A DNA stretch of 44,586 bases from Yersinia thracica (lineage in GTDB: Bacteria; Pseudomonadota; Gammaproteobacteria; Enterobacterales; Enterobacteriaceae). A model generated the notes under the pieces. It saw only the letters and a program-made list of their open reading frames with translations, did not search any database and was not told where the DNA came from. Where the stretch lies: positions 1 to 44,586 of the forward strand of contig NZ_CABHXX010000089.1 of assembly GCF_902170565.1 (NCBI RefSeq). The letters run 5' to 3'. Position 1 is the first letter of the stretch, and every line of letters starts with the position of its first letter. The position numbers and the translations under genes were made by a program. Below are positions 10,369-17,152 of the stretch, piece by piece.

Positions 10369-10624
10369 AGTGAAATGATTATGTTAATAATCGGTATTTA
10401 TCATTATGGAAAGCAGCTTATAGAAACATTCAGTTAACTGATTTAACTCACTGTTCGCATTTGCGATTGTGCTAATTTGATGGTAAAACAAGCGCAAATA
10501 AAAATCAGACTCATTAATTATAAAAATGAGATCGTAATGAATATTTACTTTTGAGTATTTAACCTTAGTTGAATATGAAAACAATTCTTACTATTATTAC
10601 TTTAATTATTACGTCTTATATACT

Positions 10625-10680
10625 CTAAATAATTCGAGTTGCAGGAAGGCAGCCAATGCACATGCAGCTTGAAGTATGAC
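10625..10680 (+). repeat. Dispersed repeat, copy 1, upstream of feoA
   Basis: The element starts CTAAATAATTCGAGTTGCAG and ends GCAGCTTGAAGTATGAC. Its two ends are imperfect inverted repeats of each other (ATAATTCGAGTTGCA against ATACTTCAAGCTGCA). A longer copy lies at 11079-11146, and related sequences lie near gntX and nfuA. Confidence 0.85.
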
Positions 10681-10715
10681 GAGTTGGGTGGAATGACTCT
10701 GAATTCTGGTACATC

Positions 10716-10734
10716 AATAACGATAATTAATTAC
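10716..10734. promoter_or_regulatory. Fur-like site before feoA
   Basis: The 19 bases from 10716 match the Fur-box consensus at about 13 positions. The site is 20-39 bp before the feoA start codon, where Fur repression would be expected. This is a by-eye match. Confidence 0.4.
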
Positions 10735-10754
10735 CTACATTTCAAGAGGCTCTT

Positions 10755-10979
10755 ATGCATTTGATCCCACAGCGTTCCTACAAAATTGTTGGTTTCTCAC
10801 CTGAAATTAGCCCAGCTTACCGGCAGAAATTGCTGTCTCTGGGTATGCTACCCGGCTCTTCATTTAATGTTGTGCGCCTTGCGCCCTTAGGTGACCCTAT
10901 TCAGATAGAAACTCGTCGGGTCAGTCTGGTGCTGCGTAAAAAAGACTTAGATTTGCTGACTCTCGACCTGCAACCTTAA
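10755..10979 (+). CDS. feoA: Ferrous iron transport protein FeoA
   Basis: Small cytoplasmic SH3-like protein that supports FeoB in Fe(II) uptake. At 74 residues it is the normal length for enterobacteria, with the family pattern [22 protein letters not shown] and the closing strand region [12 protein letters not shown]. An AGAGG ribosome site precedes the ATG. The gap to feoB is 193 bp, wide for this operon, and contains a tandem duplication and a dispersed repeat. Confidence 0.96.
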   Translation: MHLIPQRSYKIVGFSPEISPAYRQKLLSLGMLPGSSFNVVRLAPLGDPIQIETRRVSLVLRKKDLDLLTLDLQP

Positions 10980-10980
10980 T

Positions 10981-11020
10981 ATTTCAGGTCAATTTCTTAT
11001 TTTTCAGGTCAACTTCTTAT
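10981..11020 (+). repeat. 20-bp tandem duplication after feoA
   Basis: Two adjacent 20-bp units (10981-11000, 11001-11020) agree at 18 positions, each containing TTTCAGGTCAA. They begin directly after the feoA stop codon. No function is evident. Confidence 0.85.
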
Positions 11021-11078
11021 TCTGGTTGCGGGGTGATGCATGATAATCGCCTTGCACAAGCTGACTTTAATTTACATT

Positions 11079-11146
11079 CTAAATAATTCGAGTTGCAGGA
11101 AGGCGGTGAGCGAGAGCAGCCAACGCACATGCAGCTTGAAGTATGA
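11079..11146 (+). repeat. Dispersed repeat, copy 2, between feoA and feoB
   Basis: Same element as 10625-10680, in the same orientation, with an extra 12-bp internal segment (GGTGAGCGAGAG). It ends 26 nt before the feoB start codon and thus forms most of the feoB leader. Confidence 0.85.
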
Positions 11147-11172
11147 TGAATGTATTGATATCACGTTGGATT

Positions 11173-13491
11173 ATGAAAACACTCACCATTGGCCTAATTG
11201 GCAACCCCAATGCGGGTAAAACTACCCTTTTCAACCAGTTAACTGGCGCTCGCCAGCGAGTCGGCAACTGGGCCGGGGTCACTGTCGAGCGCAAAGAGGG
11301 CCACTTCAACACCGCGCAACACCAAGTCACTTTGGTTGACCTGCCGGGAACCTACTCACTCACGACCATTTCAGAGCAAACCTCGCTGGATGAGCAAATT
11401 GCCTGCCACTATATTTTGAGCGGCGAAGCTGACCTGCTGATTAACGTGGTGGACGCTGCCAATCTGGAGCGCAATCTCTACCTGACACTGCAACTGATAG
11501 AGTTAGGTATCCCCTGTATCCTGGCTCTGAATATGCTGGATATCGCCAAAAGCCAGCACATAGATATTGATATTGAAGCACTTTCTCAGCAATTGGGTTG
11601 CCCGGTTATCCCGCTGATCTCGACTCGAGGGCACGGCATCAATGAATTAAAAACGAGCATTGATGAGTTCCAGCCCGTCACCTTTAAAGCTTTGATTAAC
11701 TACCCGCCGGTGCTACTGCACGAAGTGGATAAGTTGGTACAAGAAATGCCGCCCTCCTGGCCGGTTCAACAGCGCCGCTGGCTGTCCCTGCAAATCTTGG
11801 AGGGGGATATTTACAGCCTGGCGCGTGCGGGTATAGCTGCGCCACGCCTTGAGCTGGCACGTGAAAACCTCCGGAAAAATCAGCACGAAGATCCGGAATT
11901 GGTGATCGCCGATGCCCGCTATCAGAGTATTGCCCGTATCTGCGATATCGTCGGCAACTCACAGCAAGCCGAACCCAACCGCCTGACACAAGCACTCGAC
12001 AAAGTGATCCTGAACCGCTGGTTGGGCGTGCCTATCTTCTTGTTTGTTATGTATTTAATGTTTGTCTTGGCTATTAATATCGGCGGGGCGCTACAACCAA
12101 TATTTGATATCGGCTCTGCGGCCATTTTTATTCAAGGGATACAATGGGTTGGCTATACACTGCATTTCCCGCAGTGGCTCACTATCTTCCTGGCCCAAGG
12201 GGTCGGGGGCGGGATAAACACCGTGCTGCCGCTGGTGCCACAAATTGGCATGATGTATTTGTTCCTCTCCTTTTTGGAAGATTCCGGCTACATGGCCCGT
12301 GCCGCCTTTGTTATGGACCGGCTGATGCAGGCGCTGGGGTTACCGGGTAAATCTTTTGTGCCGTTGATTGTTGGCTTTGGCTGTAATGTGCCCTCGATTA
12401 TGGGCGCACGCACCTTGGATGCTCAACGCGAGCGCCTGATAACTATCATGATGGCGCCCTTTATGTCCTGTGGCGCGCGGCTAGCTATATTTGCAGTATT
12501 TGCCGCCGCATTCTTCGGTCAGGACGGGGCCAGTATCGTCTTTTCTCTCTATTTACTGGGGATTGCCGTCGCCATCCTCACCGGATTGGTATTGAAATAC
12601 ACTATCATGCGCGGTGAAGCATCACCCTTTGTGATGGAATTACCGGTTTACCATGTGCCGCATCTCAAAAGTCTGCTATTACAAACCTGGCAACGGCTGA
12701 AAGGATTTGTCCTGCGCGCCGGAAAAGTCATTGTTATCGCGAGTATTTTTATTGGCGGCCTGAACAGCTTTTCTTTCAGCGGCCAAGCCGTGGACAGTAT
12801 TAATGACTCGGCGCTGGCTTCTGTCAGTAAAGTATTAACGCCATTACTGGCCCCAATGGGGATTCATGAGGATAACTGGCAAGCCACTGTGGGCTTAGTC
12901 ACCGGGGCCATGGCCAAAGAAGTGGTGGTGGGGACACTGAATACCCTTTACACCGCCGAGCAAATTAACAATGAACCTTTCGATGCTGAAAGCTTTAATT
13001 TATGGGGTGAATTGGCCGGTGCAGTTGATACCACCTGGCAGGGATTAAAAGAGACCTTCAGCCTCAGTGTGTTATCCAACCCGATTGAAGCCAGTAAAGG
13101 TGACGGCGAAATGGCGGCGGGTTCGATGGGGATGATGAGTAGCAAGTTCGGCTCCAGTATCTCAGCCTACAGCTACCTGATTTTCGTCTTGCTGTATGTG
13201 CCTTGTGTCTCGGTGATGGGGGCCATTGCGCGGGAAACCAGCCGCGGCTGGATGACTTTCTCAATACTGTGGGGGCTGAATGTTGCTTACTCACTGGCCA
13301 CCTTGTTCTATCAAGCGGCTACTTTCCGCGACAACCCGCAGCAGAGCCTAACTATTATCGCATTGGTTATTATTATTAATGCTTTGATCTTGCTAGCTTT
13401 GCGCCGTGCGCGTAGCCGGGTCACCGTGAGATTGCAAAATAATACGCCCACCAGCAGCTGTTGCCAGCGCTCTGGCAATGACTGTCATTGA
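11173..13491 (+). CDS. feoB: Ferrous iron permease FeoB
   Basis: Main Fe(II) transporter of the inner membrane, with an N-terminal GTPase and a C-terminal permease. I set the start at ATG 11173 (MKTLTIGLIGNPNAGKTT), which aligns with the family; upstream in-frame ATGs lie at the edge of the repeat. It is 772 residues. Visible motifs are the P-loop GNPNAGKT (10-17), switch I around NWAGVT, D56LPG and N120MLD. The permease half follows, with the conserved MARAAFVMDR and GFGCNVPSIMGART segments. The tail is Cys-rich (SSCCQRSGNDC). Only a weak ribosome site is visible. Confidence 0.97.
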   Translation: MKTLTIGLIGNPNAGKTTLFNQLTGARQRVGNWAGVTVERKEGHFNTAQHQVTLVDLPGTYSLTTISEQTSLDEQIACHYILSGEADLLINVVDAANLERNLYLTLQLIELGIPCILALNMLDIAKSQHIDIDIEALSQQLGCPVIPLISTRGHGINELKTSIDEFQPVTFKALINYPPVLLHEVDKLVQEMPPSWPVQQRRWLSLQILEGDIYSLARAGIAAPRLELARENLRKNQHEDPELVIADARYQSIARICDIVGNSQQAEPNRLTQALDKVILNRWLGVPIFLFVMYLMFVLAINIGGALQPIFDIGSAAIFIQGIQWVGYTLHFPQWLTIFLAQGVGGGINTVLPLVPQIGMMYLFLSFLEDSGYMARAAFVMDRLMQALGLPGKSFVPLIVGFGCNVPSIMGARTLDAQRERLITIMMAPFMSCGARLAIFAVFAAAFFGQDGASIVFSLYLLGIAVAILTGLVLKYTIMRGEASPFVMELPVYHVPHLKSLLLQTWQRLKGFVLRAGKVIVIASIFIGGLNSFSFSGQAVDSINDSALASVSKVLTPLLAPMGIHEDNWQATVGLVTGAMAKEVVVGTLNTLYTAEQINNEPFDAESFNLWGELAGAVDTTWQGLKETFSLSVLSNPIEASKGDGEMAAGSMGMMSSKFGSSISAYSYLIFVLLYVPCVSVMGAIARETSRGWMTFSILWGLNVAYSLATLFYQAATFRDNPQQSLTIIALVIIINALILLALRRARSRVTVRLQNNTPTSSCCQRSGNDCH

Positions 13492-13503
13492 TAAGGAGGA
13501 GCT

Positions 13504-13746
13504 ATGGCAAGCTTGGTACAATTGCGCGATGCAATCGCTCTCAGCGGCAACACTGATGCCAAGCAGTTAAGCCACCAATTGGCGCTGCCTTTACCTCTGG
13601 TTGAGGCCATGCTGGAAAAGTTGACCGCAATGGGCAAAATTGAACGTATTGAGCAAGATAATCGCGGGTGCCTAAGTGGCAGTTGCAAGAGTTGCCCCGA
13701 GGGCAAGAATCAATGTAACACAGTGATTTATCAGTTAAAAAATTAA
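13504..13746 (+). CDS. feoC: FeoC, Fe-S cluster regulator of Feo
   Basis: Small winged-helix protein that binds FeoB and protects or regulates it. It is 80 residues. The four cysteines C56, C61, C64 and C71 have the spacing known for the FeoC oxygen-sensitive [4Fe-4S] site. The AAGGAGGA ribosome site is excellent, and the gene starts 12 nt after the feoB stop, so it is the third operon member. A bidirectional terminator follows. Confidence 0.95.
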   Translation: MASLVQLRDAIALSGNTDAKQLSHQLALPLPLVEAMLEKLTAMGKIERIEQDNRGCLSGSCKSCPEGKNQCNTVIYQLKN

Positions 13747-13759
13747 TATAATGCAAAAT

Positions 13760-13781
13760 GAGATGCCCACTTGGGCATCTC
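13760..13781. terminator. Bidirectional terminator between feoC and the DUF1471 gene
   Basis: GAGATGCCCA and TGGGCATCTC form a perfect 10-bp stem. It lies between convergent genes. On the minus strand it is followed by a T-rich run, so it is better as a terminator for the DUF1471 gene, though it probably serves feoABC too. Confidence 0.75.
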
Positions 13782-13789
13782 TGCTAACA

Positions 13790-14053
13790 TTATTTATAGA
13801 CTTCTGCATCGGCAGCAAACTTCCCTTTCTCGCGCTCGGCAATAATCAGGTAATACTTACCGCCTTTCTCGTCTGCCAATTTTGACAGTTCATGCTTCAC
13901 GTCCATTGGCGATGTTGCTTCACCTGAAGTCGATATTGTGCCAATCTTTTCGTAATTTTTAGCTTCTTCTTTAGTAATTTCTTTAGCCGCCATCGCGCCA
14001 AAAGAAACCCCCGTCACCACCAGAGCTACCGCCAGATTTTTCAATAAATTCAT
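13790..14053 (-). CDS. DUF1471 (YdgH/BhsA/McbA-like) periplasmic protein
   Basis: An 87-residue protein with a signal peptide (1-22, cleavage after GAMA) and a small mature domain of the YhcN/BhsA/McbA family (EKIGTISTSGEATSPMDVKHELSKLADEKGGKYYLI). Members are stress-induced outer-membrane or periplasmic proteins tied to biofilm and stress resistance. A GAGG ribosome site precedes the ATG. It is a single-gene unit between feoC and bioH. The exact paralogue cannot be fixed, so I give no symbol. Confidence 0.88.
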   Translation of the reverse strand: MNLLKNLAVALVVTGVSFGAMAAKEITKEEAKNYEKIGTISTSGEATSPMDVKHELSKLADEKGGKYYLIIAEREKGKFAADAEVYK

Positions 14054-14241
14054 ACCGAATACCTCGCAAATGAATGGTTAATACTTATAAGTATTGAACT
14101 AATACATTAACAATTATTAATTAAATTTAATATTTAGCCATTAAATCGACGATTAAATTTTATTTAGCCACTGTTGCCAAAGTGTTGTTATCGCCAGCCA
14201 TAGCGCACAGAAAGCCAAAAAATAGAATGTTAGTCACTCTT

Positions 14242-15006
14242 CTATTGCGAGAAATCGATAATGAGTTTCGAAAATTCATCAGGATGAGAAACAAATGGCG
14301 CATGGGCACAGCCTTTCATCACCACGGATTGGCTACGCGGCCATTGGCTATCTAACAATGAGGCGACATTGCGCGGCACCAACCCATCCAGATAACCATA
14401 AATACGCAAGAAAGGCAGAGAGCAGCCGGCTAACGCTTCGCGCAAATCCGCCGTGCGCAGGATATCTAACCCACCGGTCAAGACACTCACTTCCGGCATT
14501 TGATGTTGCAATACAACAGCTTTCAACAAACGGGCATCCTGGCGGGCGCTTTCCGTCCCCAATGTTTGCAGTGCCAGAAAACGTTCAACGGTGCGCTGGA
14601 AATCCTCACTGAGTTGTTGTTGGAAACCCGCCAAGACCTCTGGGCGGATGCCCGGCCACTCATCATGAGCCGCAAAACACGGGGAAGAAGCCACTGTGAT
14701 AAGCCCACTGACCCGCTCGGGATGCTGCAAAGCTATCTGGCTAGCAACCAACCCGCCCATTGACCAACCCAGCCATATAGCTTGTTTAGGTGCTTGTTGT
14801 AAGACTATTTCAGCCATTTCAGACAGTGACATCGCGCCAAATTCATTGCTGCGACCATAGCCGGGAAGATCAACTAAATGCAGGCGAAAATGCGGCGCGA
14901 GTCGATCAATTATGCAATGCCATACTCCCGCATTCAGCCCCCATCCGTGCAGTAACACAAGACTGCGATCGCCTTCACCGCAGATGTTCCAATAAAGTTG
15001 TTTCAT
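14242..15006 (-). CDS. bioH: Pimeloyl-ACP methyl ester carboxylesterase BioH
   Basis: Cytoplasmic alpha/beta hydrolase that frees pimeloyl-ACP from its methyl ester at the end of pimelate assembly for biotin. At 254 residues it is near the E. coli length. The oxyanion segment LLHGWG and the catalytic triad S82 (GWSMGG), D207 and H235 are all present with E. coli numbering. An AGGA ribosome site lies about 9 nt before the ATG. It is divergent from gntX, with a dispersed repeat between the two. Confidence 0.96.
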   Translation of the reverse strand: MKQLYWNICGEGDRSLVLLHGWGLNAGVWHCIIDRLAPHFRLHLVDLPGYGRSNEFGAMSLSEMAEIVLQQAPKQAIWLGWSMGGLVASQIALQHPERVSGLITVASSPCFAAHDEWPGIRPEVLAGFQQQLSEDFQRTVERFLALQTLGTESARQDARLLKAVVLQHQMPEVSVLTGGLDILRTADLREALAGCSLPFLRIYGYLDGLVPRNVASLLDSQWPRSQSVVMKGCAHAPFVSHPDEFSKLIIDFSQ

Positions 15007-15104
15007 ACGTTAGTATCCTGTCCAATCCGTGCTAACAGCCATGTCAGGCATTTTGCAGGATTCAATTGTTTAGTGGAAAAGTTGTTTTATGGAAATAGAG
15101 CAAT

Positions 15105-15222
15105 ATACCCAAAGTCATTGGAGTTGCAGGTAGGCGGCAAGTGAACAAGTCCCGATGAGCTGACTTATATTTTAAGATCAAGACCAGTAAGTGATTCGGG
15201 TGAGTGAGCACATCCAGCACCC
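15105..15222 (+). repeat. Dispersed repeat between bioH and gntX
   Basis: It begins CCCAAAGTCATTGGAGTTGC and contains CCCGATGAGCTGACTTA and GTGATTCGGGTGAGTGAG. The same blocks occur inverted at about 16612-16712 after nfuA, and the GAGTTGCAGG block links it to the feo copies. An A/T-rich insert (about 15168-15184) separates its two arms. It supplies most of the gntX leader. Confidence 0.75.
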
Positions 15223-15262
15223 TTGCGGCTTCAAGGACGAAGAGTATTCAAGGAAGATATAC

Positions 15263-15946
15263 ATGCTAACAATCATCAGCCAATGTTGGCTATGCCAGCA
15301 ACCGCTGTATCACCCAAAGCACGGTATTTGTTGCTACTGCCGCCGCCACTTACCCCCATTACCGCCTTGCTGCCCTTACTGCGGCCTACCTTGCGGCAAT
15401 ACTGTTTTGCTCTGTGGCCGGTGCCTTCAGCAACCACGGCCCTGGATGCGCATGATATTTGTCAGCGATTACATTCCTCCATTGAATGGGTTGATAAAAA
15501 AGCTAAAATTTAGTGGGGCGACCTCACTGGCACCGGTATTGGCCCGATTATTCTTACTGCGCTGGCTCGATGCCAAGCGCCACGGTCATGTCATCAAACC
15601 GGATAGGATTATCAGTGTGCCGCTACACCGCTGGCGCTGTTGGCGGCGCGGGTATAATCAAACAGAGTTATTAGCACGCCCATTGGCTCGCTGGCTGGGC
15701 TGCGACTACAGCAATACCACTTTACGCCGCATTCGTGCGACGCCCCCTCAGCAGCAATTAAAAGCCGCAGCACGGCGTAAAAATATGCAGGGAATATTTC
15801 GCTGCATGGAACCCATTCGCGGGCAACATATTGCTCTGCTGGATGATGTTGTGACAACAGGCAGTACACTGAATGAGATTGCCAAGCTACTATGGGCTCA
15901 GGAGATCGCCTCATTGCAGGTCTGGTGTATTTGCCGAACCTTGTAG
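15263..15946 (+). CDS. gntX: GntX/ComF-family phosphoribosyltransferase-like protein
   Basis: A ComF-family protein needed in E. coli for growth on DNA as a nutrient. I chose ATG 15263 (227 residues, equal to E. coli) because AAGGAAG is well placed before it; an upstream GTG lies inside the repeat. The N-terminal half has Cys pairs (CWLC, CCYC, CPYCG, CGRC) of a zinc-ribbon type. The C-terminal half has the phosphoribosyltransferase motif LLDDVVTTGST. It ends in the family's CICRTL. nfuA follows 59 bp later. Confidence 0.94.
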   Translation: MLTIISQCWLCQQPLYHPKHGICCYCRRHLPPLPPCCPYCGLPCGNTVLLCGRCLQQPRPWMRMIFVSDYIPPLNGLIKKLKFSGATSLAPVLARLFLLRWLDAKRHGHVIKPDRIISVPLHRWRCWRRGYNQTELLARPLARWLGCDYSNTTLRRIRATPPQQQLKAAARRKNMQGIFRCMEPIRGQHIALLDDVVTTGSTLNEIAKLLWAQEIASLQVWCICRTL

Positions 15947-16005
15947 TCACCCTAACAATGGGCGTATTATAACCGACAAGAATAGTCAACTATTGAGCAG
16001 ATGCC

Positions 16006-16581
16006 ATGATCACAATAACAGACGCAGCACAATCTCATTTTGCCAAACTGTTGGCAAATCAAGAAGAAGGCACCCAAATCCGCGTATTTGTTATCAACCC
16101 CGGTACGCCAACCGCTGAGTGCGGTGTGTCTTACTGCCCACCGGATGCCGTTGAAGCAACAGATACCGTACTGAAATTCGAGCAGTTATCAGCTTATATT
16201 GATGAACTGAGCAAACCTTATCTGGAAGACGCTGAAATCGATTTCGTCACTGACCAGTTAGGTTCTCAACTGACACTCAAAGCGCCTAACGCAAAAATGC
16301 GCAAAGTGGATGACAATGCTCCGCTGATGGAACGGGTTGAGTATGTGCTGCAATCGCAAATCAACCCGCAATTGGCCGGTCACGGTGGCCGTGTCACCTT
16401 GATGGAAATCACGCCAGATGCATTGGCTATCCTGCAATTCGGTGGCGGTTGTAACGGCTGTTCCATGGTCGATGTGACCTTGAAAGAAGGCATCGAAAAA
16501 GAGTTATTGCAGAAATTCCCAGAATTGAAAGGTGTGAGAGATTTGACCGAGCATCAGCGCGGCGAGCATTCTTACTACTAA
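16006..16581 (+). CDS. nfuA: Fe-S biogenesis protein NfuA
   Basis: Carries and delivers [4Fe-4S] clusters, especially under oxidative stress or iron shortage. It is 191 residues, as in E. coli. The N-terminal degenerate A-type domain (about 1-95) has C39 and C44. The C-terminal Nfu domain has the cluster-binding C149-x-x-C152 in [11 protein letters not shown]. Its stop codon directly abuts a repeat copy, so no normal terminator is visible. Confidence 0.97.
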   Translation: MITITDAAQSHFAKLLANQEEGTQIRVFVINPGTPTAECGVSYCPPDAVEATDTVLKFEQLSAYIDELSKPYLEDAEIDFVTDQLGSQLTLKAPNAKMRKVDDNAPLMERVEYVLQSQINPQLAGHGGRVTLMEITPDALAILQFGGGCNGCSMVDVTLKEGIEKELLQKFPELKGVRDLTEHQRGEHSYY

Positions 16582-16767
16582 TTATCCTGCGTCCTTGGCG
16601 CTACAGCAGTGTTAGCGGCACTCACTCACCCGAATCACTGACTCAAGTCAGCTCATCGGGGCTTGTTCGCTTGCTGCCTTGCTGTAACACCAATGACTTT
16701 GGCTAATATTAGACAGTTAACAAACCTTATCCTGCGTCCTTGGCGCTACAGCAGTGTTAGCGGCACT
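16582..16767. repeat. Repeat block with identical 41-bp direct repeats after nfuA
   Basis: The 41 bp at 16582-16622 and at 16727-16767 are identical. Between them lies an inverted copy of the bioH-gntX repeat (about 16612-16712). On the minus strand the 41-bp segment corresponds to the right end of that element, so the block looks like one full element plus a second truncated end. The first copy begins directly after the nfuA stop codon. Confidence 0.85.
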
Positions 16768-16789
16768 TGAAGTCGACGAGTTTATGTTT

Positions 16790-17070
16790 TGACGTTGAGC
16801 GCAATCAGGAATATTGCCGACAAAAACGATGGCCCGAGTGAGCCGCCATGGACAAATCTGCCGGGAGCAGATTTGAACGCTGCTTGCAGTGGCCCCGAAG
16901 GGGTGAGTCCCAAGGACGGGACGAATACCTCGGCGAAAAGCGCGCTTGGGCACGGATGCCCATCGCGTTGGCTCGACAAGGCTAGCGGCTGCTGGAGGGA
17001 ATGGCGCAGCCACAATATTTCGCGCAAGGCGCGGGATTGTTAAGGGTGTGCGCCACACACCCTTAACCGG
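16790..17070. repeat. GC-rich, hairpin-dense intergenic element
   Basis: Seven perfect stems occur in about 215 bp: 16853-16875 (9 bp), 16893-16903 (4 bp), 16907-16922 (5 bp), 16947-16962 (6 bp, with an outer CGCG pair), 16987-17011 (6 bp), 17021-17033 (5 bp) and 17040-17066 (11 bp). The composition is clearly more GC-rich than the surrounding intergenic DNA. It may be a dispersed mobile element or a structured RNA. I cannot assign it to a family. Confidence 0.6.
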
Positions 17071-17152
17071 TTGAAGCATCAAGGGTTGGGTGGGCGACAA
17101 TCTCATGTCAACCGAACCAATCAACTAATGACCCTTTGTACGACCTAAAAAG

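Larger units (their letters stand above)
9947..10754. other. tex-feoA intergenic region (808 bp)
   Basis: No convincing gene is present. From left to right it holds the tex 3' hairpin (9955-9980), an 81-nt imperfect palindrome (10015-10095), a very A/T-rich stretch (about 10190-10620) with an FNR-like site (10355-10368), a dispersed repeat (10625-10680) and a Fur-like sequence (10716-10734) next to feoA. Two short open frames here (9998-10255 plus, 10384-10584 minus) lack ribosome sites and look accidental. Confidence 0.7.
16582..17152. other. nfuA-malQ intergenic region (571 bp)
   Basis: No credible gene. The left third is the repeat block with 41-bp direct repeats. The middle (about 16790-17070) is GC-rich and dense in hairpins. 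The right end carries one copy of the CATGTCAACCGAACC motif (17104-17118) also found at 117-152 and 27097-27132. Open frames on both strands overlap the hairpins and have no ribosome sites. Confidence 0.7.

Noticed and set aside
10384-10584. 66-codon minus-strand frame in the feoA upstream region
   Set aside because: It lies in very A/T-rich DNA over the likely control region, with no ribosome site or family signature.
11143-11172. Earlier ATG for feoB
   Set aside because: It lies at the edge of the dispersed repeat; the family N-terminus aligns from ATG 11173.
16717-17124. 135-codon minus-strand frame (and overlapping plus-strand frames) in the nfuA-malQ gap
   Set aside because: The frames run through consecutive perfect hairpins and a repeat copy; Arg/Pro/Ala-rich products are expected from such GC-rich non-coding sequence.
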